Assembly (NCBI RefSeq): GCF_900103415.1
Contig: NZ_FMXB01000001.1
Coordinates: 124,001-188,000 of the forward strand
Direction: 5' to 3'
DNA: 64,000 bases
Source: Methanobrevibacter millerae
GTDB lineage: Archaea > Methanobacteriota > Methanobacteria > Methanobacteriales > Methanobacteriaceae
In this document: piece after piece, positions 45,273 through 53,385 of the stretch
Position numbering within the stretch: position 1 is the stretch's first letter
Layout of the letters: each line of letters starts with the position of its first letter
Program-made: the position numbers and the translations under genes
Notes under the pieces: generated by a model
What the model saw: the letters and a program-made list of their open reading frames with translations, nothing else
Told to the model about the DNA's origin: nothing
Database searches by the model: none

Positions 45273-45416
45273 TTTATTATTATGTTTTCATACTATATAA
45301 ATCTTTTCTTTGAATTTCATTTGTGCAATCTTTTTGGCCCGTTATTTTTCAGGGCATGAAATCCTTGTTGCGTGATGTTTGTTTAAATCGCCTTTTTTTT
45401 AGAAAAAATGTATGCT

Positions 45417-45470
45417 GTTATAAATTATATTGTGCATAATATAGCATAACTAAAAATATATTATGGAGAG
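45417..45470 (+). promoter_or_regulatory. Promoter of the large adhesin gene
   Basis: Nested inverted repeats GTTAT/ATAAC (45417-45421, 45446-45450) and TATATT/AATATA (45426-45431, 45438-45443) overlap A/T boxes. GGAGAG (45465-45470) is the ribosome site of ATG 45482. The segment TGGAGA (45464-45469) is complementary to the UCUCCA loop of the two candidate small RNAs just upstream. Confidence 0.45.
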
Positions 45471-45481
45471 AATGATTTATT

Positions 45482-48400
45482 ATGAAAATTAAATATTTGA
45501 TTTGTGTCTGTTTAATGGTACTTTTTTTAATGTCAGTAGCTGGCGTATCAGCCAGTGATTATGTAAACCATACAGCAGACAATGAATTATTGTCAGCCGG
45601 CGTATCTGATGATGCTGTCGGCCTGTCATGTGAGGATAATGTAATTTCAAGCGATAATCGTGACTGGTATGTGAATGCCAGTGCGGCTGATGGAGGTGAT
45701 ACTTCTAATATTGCTTCTTATAATAATTTTAGAAGTGTTTTGGATAATTCTCCTCTTCGGGATGAAGAATGCACAATCTTTTTAGAAAACATGAATGTAG
45801 ACCCTGAATTATCTGTTGCAGTTGATTCTCAGGTGACTGATTATGGCAGCAATACCACAATTCTCCTTGACTATAATGTTAATGCAACAGGAAAGGTCAA
45901 TATAACTTTAACCGGTGATGAATATAATTACTCATTTGAAGATATTGCATTAAATGCAAGCATTACGCTTCCAGAAATGATTTTGCCGGACAATTATAAT
46001 ATAACTGTTTCATATAGTGGGGATGAAACATTCACAAATGCAACTGCAAATGCAACATTAATTATCAATAAATTAAAACCTGAATTGTCAGTTGAAGATT
46101 CCGTCATCGTTTATGGTGAAATAATAATGATAATCCTTCACTACAACGATAATGCAACTGGATTGACAAATATCTACTTTAAAGGCGAAAAATATGGTGG
46201 CGATGCATGGTATGAGCCTTTAAACAATACAGTCATTATAGAGTTCAGCCTTCTTCCTGATGTCTATAATGTGACCGTTGAATACTTTGGAAACCAAATA
46301 TTTGAAAGTGCAACTGCAAATGCAACATTAATAATAAACAAACTGGATTCTGAGCTGTCTGTTGAAGCTCCGACTATCACATTCGGTGAAGATATTGTGC
46401 TTTACTTGGATTATAATGAGAATGCTACTGGTATGGTGGATATTGGTATTGCTGGTTCTGGTGGTTTTATTATTGCTTTAAATCAAACTTTAAATGGAAC
46501 GCTCACTTTTGTTGATACTTTGGATCCTGGAGATTATATTGTGTCTGTTTACTATCATGGTGATGATATTTTCAATGAAACTAACATTATGGATGTTAAT
46601 CTGACAATCAATAAAGTTGATATTGCTCCAGAAATTAATTTAAACGATACTATAATGACCGTTAATGTTTCTAATGATGCTTTAGGCAATATCACATTAA
46701 CTCTTGGAAATAATACATTAATATCTAAAATTAATGATGGAATTGCTGAATTTAACTTATCGGAGATTCCTGACGGCGATTACGATGCTAATTTGACCTA
46801 TCCTGGTGATGACATTTATAACGGATTTGAAGAAATCGTGCCTGTCTCAATCAAATCTGACTTCAATATGATGGCTGAAAATCTTACCAAATATTATGGC
46901 GGAAGCGAAGCGTTTCTGGTTGAAGTAATCAACGTTAAAGGCCAGCCTTTACGAGGTAAAACCGTTCAGATTACTATCAATGGAGTTACATATAACAGGA
47001 TTACCAATGAAAGAGGTATTGCCAGACTCAATATTAATTTAAACACCGGGCAATATCCTGCGAGTGCCAGCTTAGAAAATAAAACAGTTAATGTGACAGT
47101 TACTGTACTGTCAACCGTTAACGGAACAGACATTACAAAGGTCTATAAGGATGGAACTAGCTATAATGCAACATTCCTTGACGGTAAAGGCAATTTCCTT
47201 GAAAACGGAACCGGGGTTAAGTTCAACATCAATGGCGTAATCTATAATGCAAACGTTTCAGGAGATAGTGGTTTGGCGCAATTAAACGTAGATTTGCCTG
47301 CCGGCGAATACATAGTTACTGCAACCAATCCTGTGACGGGCGAAAATACTGCAAATAACATTACTATGATTAAGGCAGATTCCAACATTTCCGTTGAAGC
47401 CCATAATGTCAGCTACAGCGAATGGAACGGCATTATTGCAGATATCCTTTTACCTGGCGATGCGACAGGAAATGTCAGAGTAACAATCGGAAACGATACT
47501 TCAGTCTATGACATCAACTCATCCGAACACAAAATTATCTCAGATAAAACAGTTCTCTTCATCAGAAACGGCAGTTTGGATGTCGGTGAATATAACATTT
47601 CAGCAACCTATGAAGGAAATGAATATTACAATTCATCAGGAGATAACGCTGTATTTAATGTATTGAAAGCGGATTATAACATTACCATTAACACTTTTGA
47701 CATTAATGTGACTGACGTTAATGCTGCTGTTGCGCTCATCAGATTGCCGGGCGATGCAAGAGGCAACGTATCCGTAAGCATTAATGACGATGATTTCACG
47801 ATAGAGATTAACGCCACTACCGTAAGGGGAATTAACGGAGCATTGTTAATGCCTGTTTATAACAAAGCCTATCCTGCGGGAGATTACAACATCTCAGCCG
47901 TTTACGGCAGTGATTCATACGAGCAGTCAAGCGCAAACGGCACTTTCAAGGTCTCAAAAGTATCATGCACTTCAAACGTCACGGTAAACGATACAAATGT
48001 CACGGTTGAAGTTCCTGAAGATGCAGAAGGCAATATCACATTGTCTATTGGCAATGGAACTATTGTCTCACCGATTGAAAACGGAACCTCATCATTTGAC
48101 TTAAGCGATGTTCCTTCAGGGGAATATAATGCAACTTTAATCTATGGCGGAGATGACATATACAACGGATTTGAAATTGTCTGTCCGATTTCCATTGAAG
48201 ACAAATTCATCATAACAGCCGAGAATCTAACCAAATACTATGGCGGGTCTGAAAGATTCTCAGTAAACCTTACGGATAGACAAGGCAATCCTATTGCAAA
48301 TGCTACTGTAGGCATTACTCTTAACGGTTTGGGTTATGTTAGGGTTACTGATGAAAACGGTTCAGCATCAATTGCCGTTAACCTGAACTCCGGTGAATAT

Positions 48401-49225
48401 CCTGTTGTCGTAAGTTATGATGGCACTTCCGTTAATGCAACAGTCACTGTCTTGACTACCGTTAATGGCACTGACGTTGTTAAAGTATTTAGAAACGCAA
48501 CCCAATACTATGCAACGTTCCTTGACAGCGAAGGCAAATTCCTGGCTAATGGAACTGATGTTCAATTTAACATTAATGGTGTATTATATGACCGCAAGGT
48601 ATCTGGAAATGAAGGTCTGGCAAGATTAAACATTAACTTGGAACAGGGTGAATATATAATTACTGCAATAAATACGGTTACTGGAGAAAACACTGCTAAT
48701 AACATCACAGTTTTACCTAAAATCATTGAAAACAGTGACATAACCAAATATTATCGTAATGCCACTCAGTACACCGTTAAAGTCATAGGTGATGATGGAA
48801 AAGCTGTAGGCGCCAATGTAACGGTCAAGTTCAACATCAACGGTGTTTTCTATGAAAGGACTACCAACGAATCAGGCATTGCCAAGCTCAACATTAACCT
48901 GCAGCCTGGAGACTATGTCATAACTGCTGAGTATGAGGGGTGCATGGTTTCAAACAACATCACTGTCCTTCAGGTATTGTCCGCCGATAACATGACTAAA
49001 AAGTACGGCACTCCGGACCAGTTCGTTGCAACGCTCGTTGACGGTCAGGGCAACCCTTATACAGGCCAAAACGTAACCTTCAACATCAATGGAGTCTTCT
49101 ACAGCAAGACAACAGATTCCGAAGGTCAATCCAAGCTCAACATTAACTTGATGCCTGGAGAATACATCATAACCTCAAGCTATGACGGAACCAATATCGC
49201 AAATAAAATTACTGTAACCGGCTGA
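45482..49225 (+). CDS. Large secreted adhesin-like protein with Ig-like repeats
   Basis: 1,247 residues. The signal peptide is MKIKYLICVCLMVLFLMSV then AGVSA. After a Ser/Asp-rich linker come three ~90-residue Ig-like units ending in TLIINK or similar, then several alternating units of the Big-type family with the recurring FNINGV...RLNINL...G(E/D)Y pattern. It ends with a KKYGTPDQFVATLVDGQGN domain typical of the C-termini of Methanobrevibacter adhesin-like proteins; no membrane anchor or sortase motif follows. Many N-glycosylation sequons (NAT, NIT). Probably a surface protein that binds other cells or host material. Terminated by a hairpin that includes the stop codon. Confidence 0.88.
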   Translation: MKIKYLICVCLMVLFLMSVAGVSASDYVNHTADNELLSAGVSDDAVGLSCEDNVISSDNRDWYVNASAADGGDTSNIASYNNFRSVLDNSPLRDEECTIFLENMNVDPELSVAVDSQVTDYGSNTTILLDYNVNATGKVNITLTGDEYNYSFEDIALNASITLPEMILPDNYNITVSYSGDETFTNATANATLIINKLKPELSVEDSVIVYGEIIMIILHYNDNATGLTNIYFKGEKYGGDAWYEPLNNTVIIEFSLLPDVYNVTVEYFGNQIFESATANATLIINKLDSELSVEAPTITFGEDIVLYLDYNENATGMVDIGIAGSGGFIIALNQTLNGTLTFVDTLDPGDYIVSVYYHGDDIFNETNIMDVNLTINKVDIAPEINLNDTIMTVNVSNDALGNITLTLGNNTLISKINDGIAEFNLSEIPDGDYDANLTYPGDDIYNGFEEIVPVSIKSDFNMMAENLTKYYGGSEAFLVEVINVKGQPLRGKTVQITINGVTYNRITNERGIARLNINLNTGQYPASASLENKTVNVTVTVLSTVNGTDITKVYKDGTSYNATFLDGKGNFLENGTGVKFNINGVIYNANVSGDSGLAQLNVDLPAGEYIVTATNPVTGENTANNITMIKADSNISVEAHNVSYSEWNGIIADILLPGDATGNVRVTIGNDTSVYDINSSEHKIISDKTVLFIRNGSLDVGEYNISATYEGNEYYNSSGDNAVFNVLKADYNITINTFDINVTDVNAAVALIRLPGDARGNVSVSINDDDFTIEINATTVRGINGALLMPVYNKAYPAGDYNISAVYGSDSYEQSSANGTFKVSKVSCTSNVTVNDTNVTVEVPEDAEGNITLSIGNGTIVSPIENGTSSFDLSDVPSGEYNATLIYGGDDIYNGFEIVCPISIEDKFIITAENLTKYYGGSERFSVNLTDRQGNPIANATVGITLNGLGYVRVTDENGSASIAVNLNSGEYPVVVSYDGTSVNATVTVLTTVNGTDVVKVFRNATQYYATFLDSEGKFLANGTDVQFNINGVLYDRKVSGNEGLARLNINLEQGEYIITAINTVTGENTANNITVLPKIIENSDITKYYRNATQYTVKVIGDDGKAVGANVTVKFNINGVFYERTTNESGIAKLNINLQPGDYVITAEYEGCMVSNNITVLQVLSADNMTKKYGTPDQFVATLVDGQGNPYTGQNVTFNINGVFYSKTTDSEGQSKLNINLMPGEYIITSSYDGTNIANKITVTG
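46880..49222 (+). repeat. Ig-like domain repeats in the adhesin gene
   Basis: The FNINGV...LNINL domain occurs about seven times in this part, each ~75-90 codons, with DNA similarity strong enough for recombination. The last four units also resemble those of the second adhesin at 62168 onward. Confidence 0.7.
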
Positions 49226-49250
49226 GATTAATTTTCTCAGCTGTTTTTTT
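49221..49250 (+). terminator. Terminator hairpin of the adhesin gene
   Basis: GCTGAGA (49221-49227) pairs with TCTCAGC (49235-49241), then T7 at 49244-49250. The TGA stop codon is inside the left arm. Confidence 0.7.
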
Positions 49251-49748
49251 CCTATTTTTTAATGCGGCAAACATGTCCTCAAATCAATACTTTCATCATG
49301 ACTTCATCATTTATTCAACTGATTTTTCAATTATCCATAAGTATATTTTTATTTCCGGCATTATTCATCAAAGGTATCTACATGCAATCAAATATATTGC
49401 CCACATTATCCCTCTTGAAATTGCTTCATGAAAATGTATTTTGAAAAAATTTTGTAAAAATGATACAGGCCAATATTTCGCCCGAGGCAAAAATTCAATT
49501 TCAAAGATGTCAAATCATTTTTCGTTAATGCCCATAATATTGTCATGAAAATTTCAAAAGGTGATTTTCGATTTTCATTTCACCCGCTAATTAACACAAA
49601 GATAATTGTTTTAGCTAATTTTCAAGAAGATTTCTTTTCTAATTTACCTTGTTTTTACCTTCCCTCATAATTATTATCATTTAAGAGTAAAATTAAGCTC
49701 AAAAAATACTGCTTAGTTTATTTACTAGAAGTTTTTTAATATTCATGT
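49251..49748. other. Intergenic, no gene seen
   Basis: About 500 A/T-rich bases. A 60-codon frame at 49262-49444 lacks a ribosome site and reads like chance hydrophobic sequence. GGTGATTTT...TTTCACC near 49560-49585 could form a weak hairpin. Nothing else stands out. Confidence 0.4.
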
Positions 49749-49904
49749 ATGACAAAGAACAAAAGAGTTACCATTAGCATTAATAATGATTTGGATATAT
49801 ATTTCCGTAAAGTGGCTTCCTCCAAGCTGCTTTTTACCAGCGGATGGTATTCAAAGGCTGTTGAGGAAGCAATGATATTGTGGATTGAAAATGAGGAGAA
49901 GTGA
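49749..49904 (+). CDS. 51-residue ribbon-helix-helix-like protein
   Basis: A short frame with convincing protein character: TKNKRVTISINNDLDIYFRKVA is a basic strand and helix (strand RVTISIN), followed by a second helix SGWYSKAVEEAMILWIEN. This is the size and shape of a ribbon-helix-helix DNA-binding domain, so it may be an antitoxin or autoregulator. No partner toxin gene is adjacent. No strong ribosome site, and a TATA-like run lies close upstream, so it may be leaderless. Confidence 0.62.
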   Translation: MTKNKRVTISINNDLDIYFRKVASSKLLFTSGWYSKAVEEAMILWIENEEK

Positions 49905-49997
49905 TTCGGATATTTTCAATTCTCCTCAATTGCATTTTTTTAGACAAACTATTTAAATTATGAACAATTTAGATATAATTAAAGTAGGTGTTTGGAT

Positions 49998-50903
49998 ATG
50001 GAAAATGACGAATTCAGAACCGTACGGGTGTACACTAAAAAATATTCAAGTAAAGATAAAGATGGTAACTCAATAGAAAAGGAATCAAAGCAGAAACAGG
50101 TAAGTCTTAAAAAAGAAGATCCATTTGAAGACAATGACCTTGTTAAAGTTCTTCCAAAAGAGGAATATGAAGAGCTTATTGCAAACAATCCGTCTGAAGC
50201 GGTCGATGAGGATATCATAGCCGAAAAGGATGCCCAGATTGCAGAACTGCAGGACCAGCTTGATACCTTGAAGTCTTCATTCTTTGATGATGTCGGTTCC
50301 CTAAAGGATCAGCTTTCAGATAAGGAACAGCTGATTCAGGCCAAGGATGAAATCTATGAGCTGAACAAAAAACTCGTAAGCGTTGACGAAGAAAGGGTAG
50401 CTATTTTCAAGGAACTTGACTATAAAAACAAGATGATTCTTGCCTACAACGTTGAGCTGAACAAATCCATTCTGAACGCCATTAACGTCGTCATCGATGA
50501 GGCAAGGGAAAACATCAACAAGAGAAACGCCCAGCTGGTTGCCGATTTGGAAAAGTCCATATCAAAATCAAAGCATGAAGTAAATGAGAAGAATAAAGCT
50601 ATAGCATATGACATAAACAGCACAATCGATGACATGAATGAGCAGATTCGAAACACAAGCACTCTTAAAATGATACTTAACAAAAAGAAGATTAACTTAA
50701 GGGTACCTACAGACGATTTGCTTAAACCTTTTGAGTTTGATTTTGACGTCGAGCAGCTGCTTTCAGGCCAGGCACTTGAATTGGATGCCGCCGAAATACT
50801 AAAGGAAGTAATGCCTAAGCTTCCAGAACCATTTTCCAAATACATCGACACCCTTGAGGAAGCACCCGAAACCATTGACATCAATTCAAAGGAAGAGGAA
50901 TGA
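49998..50903 (+). CDS. Coiled-coil protein of unknown function
   Basis: About 301 residues. The N-terminal ~70 residues are polar and charged, ~75-235 is coiled coil (EKDAQIAELQDQLDTLK and following heptads), and the last ~70 residues are a folded acidic tail. It contains a PKEEYEELIA segment like the repeats of the 10625 protein, so the two may be related scaffold proteins. AGGTG (49986-49990) fits ATG 49998. The next gene starts four bases after its stop. Confidence 0.7.
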   Translation: MENDEFRTVRVYTKKYSSKDKDGNSIEKESKQKQVSLKKEDPFEDNDLVKVLPKEEYEELIANNPSEAVDEDIIAEKDAQIAELQDQLDTLKSSFFDDVGSLKDQLSDKEQLIQAKDEIYELNKKLVSVDEERVAIFKELDYKNKMILAYNVELNKSILNAINVVIDEARENINKRNAQLVADLEKSISKSKHEVNEKNKAIAYDINSTIDDMNEQIRNTSTLKMILNKKKINLRVPTDDLLKPFEFDFDVEQLLSGQALELDAAEILKEVMPKLPEPFSKYIDTLEEAPETIDINSKEEE

Positions 50904-50906
50904 TTC

Positions 50907-51332
50907 ATGGAGTTTAACCTATTCCGTTCAGGAAACCTGAGCTTTGAATATCCAGATACATGGCAGGCAGAAAATCCGGACACTTCAAACAATCCCGACT
51001 GCATTGCAACCCTGTCAAAGGGCGAAAATAACCTTTTAAACATCGTTGCCTTTCCGACAGAAACCGATTTGGAAAGATACAAGGAATTCATGGAGACATG
51101 CATCAGCGATGATGGCGGAACAATTTTCGAATCTGTCTTTGTAAAAAAAGCTTCAATGGATGCCATAAGGCTTCATGGAAATATCAAAACTCCCCAAATC
51201 ACTTTTGACATTCACACTTTCGTTTTTATAGAGCAGGGCGATATCTACATATTTGAGCTTAGAACCACTGACTATTCATCAAAAACAATATCCGAATATG
51301 AAGATATGGTCGATTCCCTTAAATTAGAATAG
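50907..51332 (+). CDS. Hypothetical protein, PsbP/DUF1795-like
   Basis: 141 residues. The opening FRSGNLSFEYPDTWQAENPD and the later central strands resemble PsbP or DUF1795-like folds (SFEYPxxW), and the end DYEDMVDSLKLE-like helix is also usual (here SEYEDMVDSLKLE). No signal peptide. Cotranscribed with the coiled-coil gene, so it may be a partner of it. The 3' end overlaps the convergent gene by nine bases. Confidence 0.6.
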   Translation: MEFNLFRSGNLSFEYPDTWQAENPDTSNNPDCIATLSKGENNLLNIVAFPTETDLERYKEFMETCISDDGGTIFESVFVKKASMDAIRLHGNIKTPQITFDIHTFVFIEQGDIYIFELRTTDYSSKTISEYEDMVDSLKLE

Positions 51333-52088
51333 CTGGCTGTATTCGAGGATAAAGTCCATGTAATTCTTGTCCAGAAGCTTCAATGTTGACACGTTTTGTG
51401 GTGATGTAGTTGAGCGCTCTTCAACCAGGTTTCTAAGGGAAGAGTTTTCCATATGGCTTTGGATTTCCTTTATGACGAATTCAAGGCATTCCAGATTTTT
51501 TTCTTCAAGTTCCTCAGGAGTGAGGTCTTCATAAATCCCATAGCTGTTCAGGTCATATGCCTTTGTCGGGGTCTGCAGAACATTCAAATAACTGTAGTAA
51601 TTGCTCGCATCGCTTAAAAACCCGTCTATTCCCATGTATGTTAATATGGGCATGAATGAGCTTTCGGCAAAAGTGAAAATAAGCACACTTGAAGGATGAG
51701 CATTTTTCCTTAAATTAACGACAATGTCAACCAGCTCTCTCGGATTAGTTAACAGTTCATCCCCGTTTGCTATGACGAATACGTTGTATCCGATTTCCTC
51801 AAGGCCTTTAAGGCATTCTATTCTCAGGTTGATGTATTTTGATCCCTGAATTACTGCGCAGTCGCATTCATCGGCATTTTCTTTTGCAAGCCTTAAGGTT
51901 TCCCTGACGTTGAGCTTGGCTATTTCCTTGTCGATATTGTAGGCTGAGCCATGTGACGGAGCTATTTTCAGGTCCTCTTCATAAAATATTTTCGGGGTTT
52001 TCTCGCCGTCAAGTTTGCCGTATCTTCCGGGTCCGTCATGTGATTTTATTTCGTATTTTCTTATCATCAAAATAATTTTGTTTTTCAT
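51324..52088 (-). CDS. TGT/ArcS-like tRNA-ribosyltransferase-related protein
   Basis: 254 residues. The opening HDGPGRYGKLDGEKTP and the long alpha/beta chain resemble the TIM-barrel region of archaeosine synthase (ArcS) and archaeal tRNA-guanine transglycosylase. It lacks the PUA-containing C-terminal part of full ArcS, so it may be a shortened paralogue. Start may be 52088 or the internal Met that begins IRKYEIKSHDG. A perfect palindrome lies 12 bases upstream. Confidence 0.6.
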   Translation of the reverse strand: MKNKIILMIRKYEIKSHDGPGRYGKLDGEKTPKIFYEEDLKIAPSHGSAYNIDKEIAKLNVRETLRLAKENADECDCAVIQGSKYINLRIECLKGLEEIGYNVFVIANGDELLTNPRELVDIVVNLRKNAHPSSVLIFTFAESSFMPILTYMGIDGFLSDASNYYSYLNVLQTPTKAYDLNSYGIYEDLTPEELEEKNLECLEFVIKEIQSHMENSSLRNLVEERSTTSPQNVSTLKLLDKNYMDFILEYSQLF

Positions 52089-52099
52089 AGTTTATAGCA

Positions 52100-52117
52100 T
52101 TTTAGGATATCCTAAAA
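52100..52117. promoter_or_regulatory. 18-bp perfect palindrome between divergent genes
   Basis: TTTTAGGATATCCTAAAA is its own reverse complement. It lies 12 bases from the start of the minus-strand ArcS-like gene and ~50 bases before the TATA box of hdrC. It is a good dimer site and could regulate either gene. Confidence 0.55.
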
Positions 52118-52164
52118 AATTTAATGGGTGTAAGCTTTTTGATTACACATTCAAAAAATTTAGT

Positions 52165-52213
52165 AAGCTTTATATAGGATTTTCAAATAAATTATAATTA
52201 AGGATTGGAGGTA
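52165..52213 (+). promoter_or_regulatory. hdrC promoter and first ribosome site
   Basis: GCTTTATATAGG (about 52167-52178) is a strong TATA box. TTGGAGGT (about 52205-52212) is a good ribosome site for ATG 52224, and a second, GAGGTG (52234-52239), serves ATG 52248. Confidence 0.6.
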
Positions 52214-52247
52214 ATTTAATCCAATGAAAATCCGAGGTGTGTTTTCA

Positions 52248-53363
52248 ATGTCTATTATAAATCGTCTTAAATCCTTGTTTAAAGAGGAAAAAGATATGGA
52301 AGAAAAAGGCATCGCAGATAAGTTTTCTGATGATGCCGAAGTTACATCTTCAAATTTGGGAAATACTATTGTGTCCGGCACAAAAACAACCGTATCAATT
52401 TCAGAGGTTGTTAAAAAAGAAGGGGACACAATCAGTAAGGAGATAACATTCAAAAAGAATGTCGGCTCCATCGAAGAAGAAAGTGTTGAAGAGGATCTTC
52501 CTATAATAGAAGAAGCTGAACCTTCTAATGATGAAGAAATTCCTGAGGCAGAGGAAGACTCTGATGTAGAAGAAGTTCAAGAAGTTGAATCAGCTGAAGA
52601 AGCTGCTGAAGAAGCAGTTGAAGAAGCAGCTGAGGAAGATGGCGATGAAACTTCAGAAATTGAAGAAGAAGTTCCTGTGGAAGAATCTTTAGATGTTGAA
52701 GAAAATACTTCTTCACAAGAGGAAGATGTTAACACTGATAATGAAGAAGAAGCAGCTGAGAAAGCTGAATCTGAAAATGAAAATAAAGAAGAAAAGAGAG
52801 ATAATATGACTTTATTGACTGATAAAGAATTATTAACAGACGCAAATCGTGACCCAGAATTTACTGCTGAGTTTATTGATGCTGGAATTGAAACGGTTAA
52901 ACATTGTTTCCAATGTGGTACCTGTGGTGGAGGATGTCCTTCAGGAAGGAGAACTCCTTATAAAGTAAGACAAATAGTCAGAAAATGTTTACTCGGATTA
53001 AAAGAAGAAGTAATCGCTGACGACGCATTATGGATGTGTACTACCTGTTACACCTGCCAAGAAAGATGTCCTAGAAGTGTTAAAATTGTTGAAATCATCA
53101 AAAAAGCACGTAACGTTGCTGCACACGCTGGATACATGGCAAAACCACACAAAATGACTGGTGTATTCGTAATCAACACAGGTCACGCTGTACCTATCAA
53201 CGATGCTGCTAAAGCATTAAGAAGCCAAATTGGTCTTTCAGAAGTACCTCCAACTACTCACGCAGATGCTGGAGCATTAGAAGAAGTTAAAAAATTATGT
53301 AAAATTACCGCTTTTGATGAATTAATCGGTTACGATGAAGCAACCGGCGGATTAAAAGAATAG
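52248..53363 (+). CDS. hdrC: Heterodisulfide reductase subunit C with acidic N-terminal extension
   Basis: HdrC carries two 4Fe-4S clusters that feed electrons to HdrB for reduction of CoM-S-S-CoB. Both cluster motifs are present (CFQCGTCGGGCP and CTTCYTCQERCP). The known core is ~186 residues and starts at MTLLTDKELL (ATG 52806). Upstream lies an open, in-frame extension of ~186 residues, extremely rich in Glu (EEAAEEAVEEAAEE type) with a basic, amphipathic start MSIINRLKSLFKEEK. ATG 52224 is a further in-frame option. GAGAGAT before ATG 52806 could allow a second, short product. Confidence 0.88.
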   Translation: MSIINRLKSLFKEEKDMEEKGIADKFSDDAEVTSSNLGNTIVSGTKTTVSISEVVKKEGDTISKEITFKKNVGSIEEESVEEDLPIIEEAEPSNDEEIPEAEEDSDVEEVQEVESAEEAAEEAVEEAAEEDGDETSEIEEEVPVEESLDVEENTSSQEEDVNTDNEEEAAEKAESENENKEEKRDNMTLLTDKELLTDANRDPEFTAEFIDAGIETVKHCFQCGTCGGGCPSGRRTPYKVRQIVRKCLLGLKEEVIADDALWMCTTCYTCQERCPRSVKIVEIIKKARNVAAHAGYMAKPHKMTGVFVINTGHAVPINDAAKALRSQIGLSEVPPTTHADAGALEEVKKLCKITAFDELIGYDEATGGLKE

Positions 53364-53385
53364 ATTTGATTAGGAGAGTATTAGT

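Larger units (their letters stand above)
44774..45481. other. 708-bp non-coding region with two structured repeats
   Basis: Contains two diverged direct copies of a ~240-bp unit (44781 to ~45020, and 45150 to ~45415). The structured cores are listed as candidate RNAs. The last ~65 bases carry the promoter and ribosome site of the adhesin gene. No protein gene is seen on either strand. Confidence 0.75.

Noticed and set aside
44781-45310. Insertion-sequence or MITE pair
   Set aside because: No terminal inverted repeats or target duplications; the copies are direct, diverged, and keep paired stems and TATA boxes.
49262-49444. 60-codon hydrophobic frame after the adhesin
   Set aside because: No ribosome site, lies just behind a terminator, and composition looks like chance A/T-rich sequence.
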